Source: DATKSS01 sp049582065
GTDB lineage: Bacteria > Chloroflexota > Dormibacteria > Dormibacterales > Dormibacteraceae
Assembly (NCBI GenBank): GCA_049582065.1
Contig: JBAUTF010000377.1
Span: forward strand, 1 to 5,234
DNA: 5,234 nucleotides
Direction: 5' to 3'
How positions within the stretch are numbered: position 1 is the stretch's first letter; each line of letters begins with the position of its first letter. The translations under genes and the position numbers were made by a program. The notes under the pieces were generated by a model that worked only from the letters and a program-made list of their open reading frames with translations, searched no databases and was not told where the DNA came from. Of the stretch, positions 1 to 5,234 are shown piece after piece.

Positions 1-1082
1 GTGTAGAAGTATGAGGAGGCCTGGCGCAGGTCTCCGACGACGTACAAGACAAACGGTACCGGTCCGCCTGCCAGGTTTTCGGAGAAGGCCGCCGTCGAGA
101 CCGTGAACAGCTTTCCGCCGGTTGTCAGCACTCCTAAGGATCCGCCACCCGCCAGAACCCAGGCCTGGATCGCACCGAACACGACCGAGGGCGCAAACAG
201 CCACAGCAGCCCTCCGGGGATAAGGCTGCGGCCGCGCCACCTTTTGGGAGCGAACAATCTTTCCGAAGCCACCATCGCCAGGATGGGAATCAGGACGCAG
301 ATGTAGAACTGGTACTTGGTGACGAGCAGGGCGCCGAGGGCAAGGCCGAGAGAAGCGATCCAGCGTCCGCTGAACGACGCGCGGCGCGCCCTGAGCGCCA
401 GGTACATGCACAGCGTCACCAGCGTGAAGCTGAGGTTGTCGGGCTGAATGTAAGAGGAGACGAAGGAAGTCAGCGGAAAGAAGCCCACGATGGCGGTCAG
501 CGTCAGTGCGAGCGCCGGTTTGACCCTCATTTCGCGGGCCACCCCATAGGTCAGGACGAGGGTGATGGCCAGCAGAAGGACAGACAGGATTCGGGCGGCG
601 AAGAATGTGCCGACCAGGCCGAGGTGCAAGGGTGCAAGAGCACCGATCCACGCGGCCAAGAGGGCGTAGTACCCGAAGGGATACAGCGAGATGATCAGGG
701 GGTTCCTGCTTGGCGCGGAGCCTACTGCGGGCGCATTTCGGTCCAACTCGGCGTAGTAGGTCTTCTGGCCGTAATCCGGCGCCATGCCGATTGACGATTC
801 GAATATGACGTTGAGAAAGCCAGTCCGTTGGACCAGGTAATTGGTGTCGGTTTGCGCGAAGGCGAAGTAAGCGGACTCAGACGGCCTATCGCGCAGGTTC
901 AGGAGACCATGCGCGCTGTAGATGGAGAGCGCGTAATCGAGATGCAACGGCTCATCCGGTGCTTGAAAGATCGGGACCAGGAAGGCCCAGTACAGCGAAA
1001 GCAGTGATGCTCCGACCACGATCGAGCCGAGAACCACGCGCTGCAAGGTGATGATGGAGGTGATGGCTCGCCATCGGGTCAT
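1..1082 (-). CDS. DUF2142-like multi-pass membrane protein, probable GT-C-type glycosyltransferase (C-terminus cut by window edge)
   Basis: The reading frame is open from an ATG at 1082 down to the left edge, giving 360 complete codons with no stop, so the C-terminus is missing. The protein is strongly hydrophobic. A first membrane helix at about residues 16-38 is followed by PDEPLH (42-47), an outward loop to about residue 130, then helices near 131-150, 156-179, 188-209, 215-230, 243-272 and 288-311. The PDE-x-x-H motif after helix 1, and the later FFP...SYIQPDNLSF stretch (201-219), resemble the DUF2142 family, a set of polytopic proteins found in polysaccharide loci and thought to be lipid-linked-sugar (GT-C or family-39-like) glycosyltransferases. 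The acidic pair in the first periplasmic loop is the usual GT-C catalytic position; that role is inferred. The gene starts 5 bp after the stop of the upstream glycosyltransferase, so it is probably the fourth gene of the operon. The Shine-Dalgarno is weak: GGGG about 11 nt upstream. Its specific sugar and acceptor are unknown. Confidence 0.82.
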   Translation of the reverse strand, partial: MTRWRAITSIITLQRVVLGSIVVGASLLSLYWAFLVPIFQAPDEPLHLDYALSIYSAHGLLNLRDRPSESAYFAFAQTDTNYLVQRTGFLNVIFESSIGMAPDYGQKTYYAELDRNAPAVGSAPSRNPLIISLYPFGYYALLAAWIGALAPLHLGLVGTFFAARILSVLLLAITLVLTYGVAREMRVKPALALTLTAIVGFFPLTSFVSSYIQPDNLSFTLVTLCMYLALRARRASFSGRWIASLGLALGALLVTKYQFYICVLIPILAMVASERLFAPKRWRGRSLIPGGLLWLFAPSVVFGAIQAWVLAGGGSLGVLTTGGKLFTVSTAAFSENLAGGPVPFVLYVVGDLRQASSYFY

Positions 1083-1087
1083 CTGAT

Positions 1088-2110
1088 CTATGACCCCACG
1101 GCGGCACGATCCGTCCCGAGGCGCAGCTTGCGGCCGATCTTCTGGCGGTAGGGGAATGGCTGCATCCAGCGGGCGATGTCCCGGGAAGATACTCGCCTGC
1201 GCGCGCGTAGGAACCGCCGGCGTCGGAAGCTCGCGGGAACGTGGCGGATGACGTCGATAATCCCGAGCGGCGCAGTAGGCGATTCGAGCGCGAACTGAAC
1301 ACCTGTCAGCACGGTGAACACAGCGACGCTCGGTACTCGGAGGAGTCCTTGCGGCCAGAGATCGTTGTTCGCCACCAGCAGCAGTCGGTTCTTGAGGATG
1401 TGGCGCAGTATGAATGGGGAGCGCCGGGCGCCGGTCGCGCTGCGGTGATGCCAGGCCACCGCCGGCTCGTACCAGGCCTTCCATCCCAGCCACCGCATGC
1501 GCCAGTCGAGGTCAACGTCTTCGATGTAGGCGAAGAAGCGCTCGTCGAAGGGCCCGGCTGGTCCGTCAGCGACCTCGCGGAGCATCGTCATGCGATACAG
1601 CGGGGCGGCGCCGGTGACGCCGAACACTTCTTCGGACCGCTCCCACTGGCCGGAATCCTCTAAGCCTTCGCCGCGGTTGGCTGCCCAGCCGTTGCGATAC
1701 AGGATGTGCCCGGTGCTGTCCACGATCGCCGCCAAGCCGTCCGCGCGGGGACGGAGCAGCTTGCCGGTCACCGCACCGATCATGGGATCGCGTTCGCCGG
1801 CCGCGACCAGCCTGGCGACGTAGTCCGGCTCGAACTCGACGTCGAGGTTGGCCAGGAGGAGCCAGCTGCCCTTCGCCGCGGCCACCGCCTGGTTTGCCGC
1901 TGCAGCGAATCCAAGGTTGCGCGCGTTGCTGATGACGGTGAGGCCTGGGTCCTCGGCCTTCAAACGCTCGAGGGAGCCGTCGGTGGAGGCGTTGTCGACG
2001 ATGATGCGGTCCTGGACGGGATGCGTCTGGCGGAGGATGCTGCGCAGGCACTCGACCACAAGATCTCCACCGTTCCAGTTGAGGATGGCGGCGCTGACCG
2101 CCTCAGCCAA
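1088..2110 (-). CDS. Family-2 glycosyltransferase, rhamnosyltransferase-like (COG1216 type)
   Basis: This 340-aa protein should transfer a sugar from a nucleotide donor to a growing lipid-linked glycan on the cytoplasmic face of the membrane. The GT-A fold is clear: AAILNWNGGD (8-17), VDNASTDGS (38-46), NARNLGFAAAANQA (62-75), a DxD-region LLLANLDVEFEPD (84-96), the FDERFFAYIEDVDLDWRMRWLGW block (188-210) with the ED-x-D acceptor/base motif, and HHRSATG (221-227). This pattern and the length of about 300-350 residues fit the WbbL-like rhamnosyltransferases, but donor specificity cannot be read from sequence. The frame is open upstream to an ATG at 2260, but that extension (50 residues, Ser/Arg-rich, no homology) lies inside the upstream gene. 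I chose the TTG at 2110: it sits directly before the conserved first strand, has GAAGG six bases upstream and overlaps the previous stop by 8 bp. The C-terminal tail is very basic (RRRRFLRARRR, 296-306), and a weak hydrophobic segment lies near 259-275, suggesting membrane association. Confidence 0.9.
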   Translation of the reverse strand: MAEAVSAAILNWNGGDLVVECLRSILRQTHPVQDRIIVDNASTDGSLERLKAEDPGLTVISNARNLGFAAAANQAVAAAKGSWLLLANLDVEFEPDYVARLVAAGERDPMIGAVTGKLLRPRADGLAAIVDSTGHILYRNGWAANRGEGLEDSGQWERSEEVFGVTGAAPLYRMTMLREVADGPAGPFDERFFAYIEDVDLDWRMRWLGWKAWYEPAVAWHHRSATGARRSPFILRHILKNRLLLVANNDLWPQGLLRVPSVAVFTVLTGVQFALESPTAPLGIIDVIRHVPASFRRRRFLRARRRVSSRDIARWMQPFPYRQKIGRKLRLGTDRAAVGS

Positions 2111-3350
2111 CTTCCGCCTTCGCCGCGCGCGTGCCCGCCCAGGCGAGTCCCAAGAAGGTCCAGAACTCGAGCGCGAGGTCGTTCTTGAAGTAAGGCACAT
2201 CGACCAGGCCGTGGACGATGATGGCGGCCATCGCGAGCACGATGCCGAGCTGAATCGCACGCCACGCGACCGGACCGGATTTCCAGCCCGTCCACGAAAC
2301 GCGGAACGCCTGCACCAGAAGCCAGGCGAAGCTCGCCAGGCCGGCGAGGCCGGTCTCGGTCCACATGTTGAGCACGATGTTGTGTGGGTAGATCAGGTTC
2401 TCCTCATAGACTCCGCCGCGATAGGCCTGGATGGTTCGCGCGAACCCGAACATCCCGCTTCCGAAGATCGGGTGGTCCCGCAGCATTCGCAGCGTCGCCT
2501 GCCACAGGTCCAGCCGGGACACGAACGTGTTATTCGGATCCTTGAGGTTGAACTCATGCGCGAGGCGTGAAGCGATCGCGGGGACCCGCGTCATAGCCAC
2601 CCCGACAACAACGACACCCGGCAGCAGGTACCAGCGATACCGGTTGACGATCGCGAGGATGAGCGCGATCACGGCCAGGGCTAAATAACCGCCCCGCGAC
2701 AGGCTGAGAGCAGTGGCGCCGAGAGCGATCACCAGGAACGCGCCGCTGAGCGGCCTGACCCACCGTTCGCGGTCGTAAAGGAAGAGGCAAGCGGCAATGC
2801 CGATGAGAGGCACCAGGTAGAGCGCCACGGCATTCGGCGTGTTGTAGATCACAACTGGCGGGGGCAGCGCCGTGTTGAGGGTGTGATGGCGGACCGCGTT
2901 CAGGATCACGACCGCGTTCGCGATGCCGGCAACCGCTCCCCCCAGCGCGAGACCGGCCAGGACCAGCTTGCCGCGCTTCGGGGTGTCCAGCACGTTGCCG
3001 AGGACGACGAAGAAGGCGATGGGCTCGACGAGGTACGCCCGGTACAGACCCAGGCCGGCAACGTGCTCAGGCGAGACCAGCACGCTGACGGCGCCCGCCA
3101 CGAGGAACACCGCGGCCGGGATGGTGAACGGAGACCGCCACTCGAGCCGGTGCTTTCCCCGATACGTCTCGACCGCAAAAGCTGCAATGGTCAAAAGGAT
3201 CGCGGCCTCGAGCACGGTCGAAGGCAGCGGACCTATGTGCCAACGGATGACATAAGCCGGCGCCAGTGCGCAGGTGCCCACAGCCAGCCCGGTCGCGATC
3301 GGAAATGGAGCTCGCGCGGTCAATGACTGCTCCAGGGGCTCAGTAGGCAT
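2103..3350 (-). CDS. O-antigen ligase / polymerase family membrane protein (Wzy_C)
   Basis: This 415-aa polytopic protein has about ten to twelve hydrophobic segments (near residues 16-36, 45-61, 76-92, 107-119, 129-150, 171-192, 201-214, 222-236, 241-253, 331-348, 366-380 and 394-406). The family contains WaaL ligases, Wzy polymerases and related glycan transferases that use undecaprenyl-diphosphate-linked donors at the outer face of the inner membrane. Family signatures are SLSRGGYLAL (216-225) and a large outer loop carrying SRLDLWQATLRMLRDHPIFGSG (278-299). PHNIVLNMWTETGLAGL (322-338) and HGLVDVPYFKN (380-390) follow. The basic residues R219 and R279 and the loop H380 sit where the family has conserved, functionally important residues; this is inferred. 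Ligase and polymerase cannot be told apart by sequence, though the position after a phosphosugar transferase makes a polymerase or ligase of the same glycan likely. The ATG overlaps the upstream stop by 11 bp but has a poor Shine-Dalgarno. An in-frame TTG at 3323 with GGAG six bases before it is an alternative start (406 aa). Confidence 0.9.
   Translation of the reverse strand: MPTEPLEQSLTARAPFPIATGLAVGTCALAPAYVIRWHIGPLPSTVLEAAILLTIAAFAVETYRGKHRLEWRSPFTIPAAVFLVAGAVSVLVSPEHVAGLGLYRAYLVEPIAFFVVLGNVLDTPKRGKLVLAGLALGGAVAGIANAVVILNAVRHHTLNTALPPPVVIYNTPNAVALYLVPLIGIAACLFLYDRERWVRPLSGAFLVIALGATALSLSRGGYLALAVIALILAIVNRYRWYLLPGVVVVGVAMTRVPAIASRLAHEFNLKDPNNTFVSRLDLWQATLRMLRDHPIFGSGMFGFARTIQAYRGGVYEENLIYPHNIVLNMWTETGLAGLASFAWLLVQAFRVSWTGWKSGPVAWRAIQLGIVLAMAAIIVHGLVDVPYFKNDLALEFWTFLGLAWAGTRAAKAEVG
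2117..2121 (-). promoter_or_regulatory. Ribosome binding site GAAGG for the TTG start at 2110
   Basis: On the minus strand GAAGG is followed by a 6-nt spacer (CGGAAG) and then TTG at 2110-2108. It lies within the last codons of the O-antigen-ligase-like gene, whose TGA occupies 2105-2103. Good spacing, and placement just before the conserved N-terminal strand of the glycosyltransferase, support this non-ATG start over the in-frame ATG codons at 2260 and 2200. Confidence 0.55.
3330..3333 (-). promoter_or_regulatory. Candidate ribosome binding site GGAG for an alternative TTG start at 3323
   Basis: GGAG on the minus strand is followed by CAGTCA and then an in-frame TTG at 3323-3321. The annotated ATG at 3350 has only a poor AAGA-like match right beside it. 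Either start keeps the first membrane segment, so the protein-level consequence is nine residues. Translational coupling through the 11-bp overlap could make a strong site for the ATG unnecessary, so I keep the ATG as the main call. Confidence 0.3.
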
Positions 3351-4746
3351 TCTTGTGGGTGAACACGCGAAACAGTGTGATCAGGATGATCTTCAGGTCG
3401 AAGGCAAGGGACCAGTTCTCGATGTAATACAGGTCGTAAATCAGGCGCTCTTCCACCGCAGTCTGGCCGCGGAGATCGTTGACCTGAGCCCAGCCGGTCA
3501 GGCCTGGCCGGACGAGGTGGCGGTCTGCATATCGCTCGAGCCTCGACTTGAAATCCTCAACAAAGACAGGCCTCTCGGGGCGGGGCCCGACCAGGCTCAT
3601 CTCGCCCACGAACACGTTCCACAGCTGGGGGAGCTCGTCCAGGCTGAACCTGCGCAGGACCTGACCGATCCATGTGCGGCGGGGGTCTTTGCTTGTCGCC
3701 CACACCGGTCCTGTTTCAGCCTCGGCGTTTGCGCGCATGGTTCGAAATTTGTGCATCACCATCGTCCGTTCATCGAGGCCGGTTCGTTCCTGGTGAATGA
3801 GGATCGGTCCAGACGAGCTGAGCTTGACCAATAAAGCGATCAGGACGAGCACCGGCGAGATGATGATCATGCCCAACCCGGCGACGACAAGGTCGAGCGC
3901 GCGCTTGGATGTCGCCTTGGCGGCGTCGACGTCCAGCCCATGACGGAACTGCAACAGAGGTATGCCATCGAGCTGGTCCCCGGTCACGCGGCTGGTCATG
4001 ATCTCGAGCATGCTGGGCACGATCCGGAAGTCGGTGCGGCATTCGCGGCACGAATCCACCAGCTGAAGGATGTCGCCCTGGCTCATGTGGGTGGCGGCCA
4101 CGAACACGAGATTGACGCCGCGATCGGTGATTATCTGGCGCAGGTCGTGCGACTTGCCGAGAACGTCGGTTCCGCCGAACGCGACGCCTGTCTCGAGGTC
4201 GTCTGCAATCACCCCGACGACCTGGTATCCGTAATCAGGGAACATGCGAATCCGCTGCAAGATGAGATCGGCGGCCGCGCCGGAACCAACGACGACGACC
4301 CGATCGATGCCCTCGCCTTGTCTCCACGAGCGAGCCCGTACGCGCCGCAGCCCGTACCGGGCGAGCAGTATGAGGATCGTTGCGGCGAAGACCCAGTACA
4401 CGAATGTGAGCCTGGAGTAGGTGAACTGACCGTCGCGGTAAAGGCCGATCATCGCGAAGACCACCACCGCCGCCACCGTCATCGCTTTGACGACGGAGAA
4501 CAGCTCGTCGACGAACTGGGTTCCGCGCTGAAGGCGGTAGACGTCCATGAACATGAACACGGTTATGACGGTGATGGCGACCACCGGGCTCACAAGTAGG
4601 TAGCGGACTGGCGCGGGCTCCTCGCCGCCCGGGATGTACTTCGGGTACACGTGAAAACGAACCCAGTAGGCCATGCCGAAAGCCAGGACTGCCATCACGG
4701 CATCGCTCGGCAACGCTGGAACCAACGAGCGCCACTGCTTCCTCAT
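3340..4746 (-). CDS. Polyprenyl-phosphate sugar-1-phosphate transferase (exopolysaccharide/O-unit initiating enzyme, WcaJ/WbaP type)
   Basis: This 468-aa protein has the usual length and layout of polyisoprenyl-phosphate hexose-1-phosphate transferases. These move a sugar-1-phosphate from a UDP- or GDP-sugar to undecaprenyl phosphate, the committing step of glycan assembly. Four N-terminal membrane helices (about 14-32, 49-69, 86-103, 113-130) are followed by a Rossmann-like domain with VVVGSGAAA (151-159) and YGYQVVGVIADD (172-183). The catalytic domain begins at KRALDLVVAG (281-290) with its re-entrant membrane helix (to about 308). It continues with HKFRTM (332-337), FSLDELPQLWNVF (367-379) containing the catalytic Asp370-Glu371 pair, MSLVGPRP (383-390), and RPGLTGWAQV (413-422). 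YDLYYIENWSLAFDLKI (437-453) closes it. All expected catalytic motifs are intact. The ATG is the only sensible start: an in-frame TAG lies about 50 bases upstream with no start codon between, and GGAG sits 11 nt before the ATG, which is long. This is the first gene of the leftward operon and overlaps the next by 11 bp. The sugar used cannot be told from sequence. Confidence 0.95.
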   Translation of the reverse strand: MRKQWRSLVPALPSDAVMAVLAFGMAYWVRFHVYPKYIPGGEEPAPVRYLLVSPVVAITVITVFMFMDVYRLQRGTQFVDELFSVVKAMTVAAVVVFAMIGLYRDGQFTYSRLTFVYWVFAATILILLARYGLRRVRARSWRQGEGIDRVVVVGSGAAADLILQRIRMFPDYGYQVVGVIADDLETGVAFGGTDVLGKSHDLRQIITDRGVNLVFVAATHMSQGDILQLVDSCRECRTDFRIVPSMLEIMTSRVTGDQLDGIPLLQFRHGLDVDAAKATSKRALDLVVAGLGMIIISPVLVLIALLVKLSSSGPILIHQERTGLDERTMVMHKFRTMRANAEAETGPVWATSKDPRRTWIGQVLRRFSLDELPQLWNVFVGEMSLVGPRPERPVFVEDFKSRLERYADRHLVRPGLTGWAQVNDLRGQTAVEERLIYDLYYIENWSLAFDLKIILITLFRVFTHKNAY

Positions 4747-4774
4747 GGCGACGGTGACTCCGGCACCTGGCGCC

Positions 4775-4790
4775 CGTGACTCACGACGTG
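4775..4790. repeat. Overlapping short inverted repeats (possible operator)
   Basis: CGTGA-C-TCACG (4775-4785) is a perfect 5-bp inverted repeat with a one-base centre, and it overlaps CACG-A-CGTG (4782-4790), a second perfect 4-bp repeat. The pair lies in the leader of the leftward operon, upstream of the ATG at 4746 and next to a weak TAGGAT -10 candidate. Short palindromes are common by chance in GC-rich DNA, so a regulator site is only a possibility. Confidence 0.25.
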
Positions 4791-4850
4791 AATCCTAGCG
4801 GCGGGGCCCGATACGACCTTGCCGGCGCCGACGACCGGTGAGCGCAGCAC

Positions 4851-4856
4851 TACAAT
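4851..4856 (+). promoter_or_regulatory. Candidate -10 box TACAAT, leaderless or near-leaderless geometry
   Basis: TACAAT matches the TATAAT consensus at five of six positions. It ends 10 nt before the ATG at 4867, so a normal start site 6-7 nt downstream would leave a leader of only about 3-4 nt. No Shine-Dalgarno precedes the ATG, which agrees with leaderless initiation. No good -35 lies at the usual 16-18 bp spacing; TTGCCG at 4819 is too far away. Confidence 0.35.
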
Positions 4857-4866
4857 TCCGGCCTGG

Positions 4867-5234
4867 ATGATCGCAGGCCTCAAAGTCGGTGTGGTCATCC
4901 CGGCCTACAAAGAAGCCGCCTCGCTGGAACAGCTCCTGCCTCGAATCCCAAGCGACCTCTGCGATCTCGAATCGTGGTCAGCGATGGGTCTACTGCCGCG
5001 ACCTCCGAGGCGGCGCGGAGGCTGGGCGCCACGGTGATCGACCTCGCGCAGCGCGGCGGCCCGGGCCCAGCCATTCGGGACGGCCTGGACCTTCTGCGAG
5101 CAAAGGGATTCGACATCGTGGCGGTCATGGCCTCAAACGGCAAGCACGACCCGACGCAGCTGCCCGACTTGATCCAGCCGCTGGCCAACGATAACTTCGA
5201 TCTGGTGAGAGGTTCGCGGCACCTGGAGGGTGGG
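4867..5234 (+). CDS. DPM1-like family-2 glycosyltransferase, frame disrupted near 4966-4968 and cut by the right edge
   Basis: The N-terminus reads MIAGLKVGVVIPAYKEAASLEQLLPRIPSDLCDL in the frame of the ATG at 4867, the first strand and helix of a GT-A family-2 enzyme. The ATG frame then turns into a non-homologous Arg/Pro-rich tail and stops at 5035-5037. Homology resumes in the next frame from about 4968 with RIVVSDGSTAATSEAA, GATVID, then GPGPAIRDGL, DIVAVMASNGKHDP and VRGSRHLEGG, open to the window end. One missing base around 4966-4968 explains this: CT, then CGA ATC GTG, would give D-L-R-I-V-V-S-D-G-S if one base were restored. The family transfers sugars from nucleotide donors to polyprenyl phosphate or to glycan precursors at the cytoplasmic membrane face. 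The usual DxD metal motif is replaced by SNGK before HDP. Whether this is a pseudogene, a sequencing error or recoding cannot be told here. The gene diverges from the leftward operon and may have a leaderless start. Confidence 0.75.

Larger units (their letters stand above)
4747..4866. other. Divergent intergenic region between the leftward glycan operon and the rightward glycosyltransferase
   Basis: These 120 bases separate two divergent start codons and must hold the promoters of both directions unless transcription enters from elsewhere. On the plus strand TACAAT (4851-4856) is a good -10 match. On the minus strand TAGGAT (complement of 4792-4797) is a weak -10 candidate, about 45 bases before the ATG at 4746, with no convincing -35. 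The inverted repeat at 4775-4790 lies where that transcript would start. I see no terminator hairpin with a T-run. Confidence 0.5.

Noticed and set aside
952..1302. Minus-strand open frame of 116 codons across the end of the glycosyltransferase gene and start of the DUF2142 gene
   Set aside because: It is out of frame with both convincing proteins, and its sequence is low-complexity Ser/Arg/His.
2111..2260. Fifty-residue N-terminal extension of the family-2 glycosyltransferase from the ATG at 2260
   Set aside because: The extension is low-complexity Ser/Arg-rich, falls inside the upstream gene, and precedes the conserved first strand. TTG at 2110 has a proper ribosome site.
1848..2570. Long plus-strand open frame (240 codons) antisense to the glycosyltransferase and ligase genes
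   Set aside because: It lies opposite two genes with clear family motifs, is Arg-rich with no recognisable domain, and is what GC-rich codon use produces on the opposite strand.
3274..3834. Plus-strand open frame (186 codons) spanning the junction of two minus-strand genes
   Set aside because: It crosses a gene boundary on the opposite strand, shows no motifs, and is best explained as a shadow.
3940..4599. Plus-strand open frame (219 codons) antisense to the sugar-phosphate transferase
   Set aside because: It is rich in Asp, Glu and His from complementary codons of the real gene and has no domain or promoter of its own.
4801..4840. GC-rich inverted repeats (GGGGCCC, GGCGCC, CCGG pairs) as a possible terminator
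   Set aside because: The stems are short, there is no following T-run, and the site lies between two divergent starts where a terminator is not expected.
4819..4866. Upstream TTG start (4819) for the rightward glycosyltransferase
   Set aside because: It adds 16 residues without family similarity, overlaps the candidate -10 box, and the ATG at 4867 sits just before the conserved VVIPAY strand.

Overview
The window is a GC-rich stretch of bacterial chromosome, or a contig from an uncultivated bacterium, carrying part of a cell-surface polysaccharide locus. Nothing in it fixes the phylum. The high GC content, tightly overlapping genes, a TTG start and a possible leaderless promoter would fit Actinomycetota, Chloroflexota or related soil lineages, but this is a weak inference.

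Positions 1-4746 hold four minus-strand genes in an operon-like chain, transcribed from right to left. They are: (1) a polyprenyl-phosphate sugar-1-phosphate transferase (3340-4746), which would start glycan synthesis on the lipid carrier; (2) an O-antigen ligase/polymerase-family membrane protein (2103-3350); (3) a family-2, rhamnosyltransferase-like glycosyltransferase (1088-2110, TTG start); and (4) a DUF2142-type multi-pass membrane protein (1-1082), which runs off the left edge. The junctions are an 11-bp overlap, an 8-bp overlap and a 5-bp gap, so co-transcription and translational coupling are likely.

Positions 4747-4866 form a short divergent intergenic region. It holds a plausible -10 box for the rightward gene just before its start codon, and a small pair of overlapping inverted repeats on the side of the leftward operon.

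From 4867 to the right edge is a plus-strand DPM1-like family-2 glycosyltransferase. Its reading frame is broken by an apparent one-base deletion near 4966-4968, and it runs off the window.

Together the genes describe initiation (sugar-phosphate transferase), extension (glycosyltransferases) and polymerisation or transfer (O-antigen ligase family) of an undecaprenyl-linked glycan. No flippase, chain-length regulator or nucleotide-sugar synthesis gene lies in the window, so the final product (O-antigen, capsule, exopolysaccharide or glycoprotein glycan) cannot be decided. I see no mobile element, CRISPR array, tRNA or rRNA, and no evidence of a wholly new system. The points most worth a second look are the frameshift, the altered metal-binding motif of the rightward glycosyltransferase and its promoter-to-start geometry.
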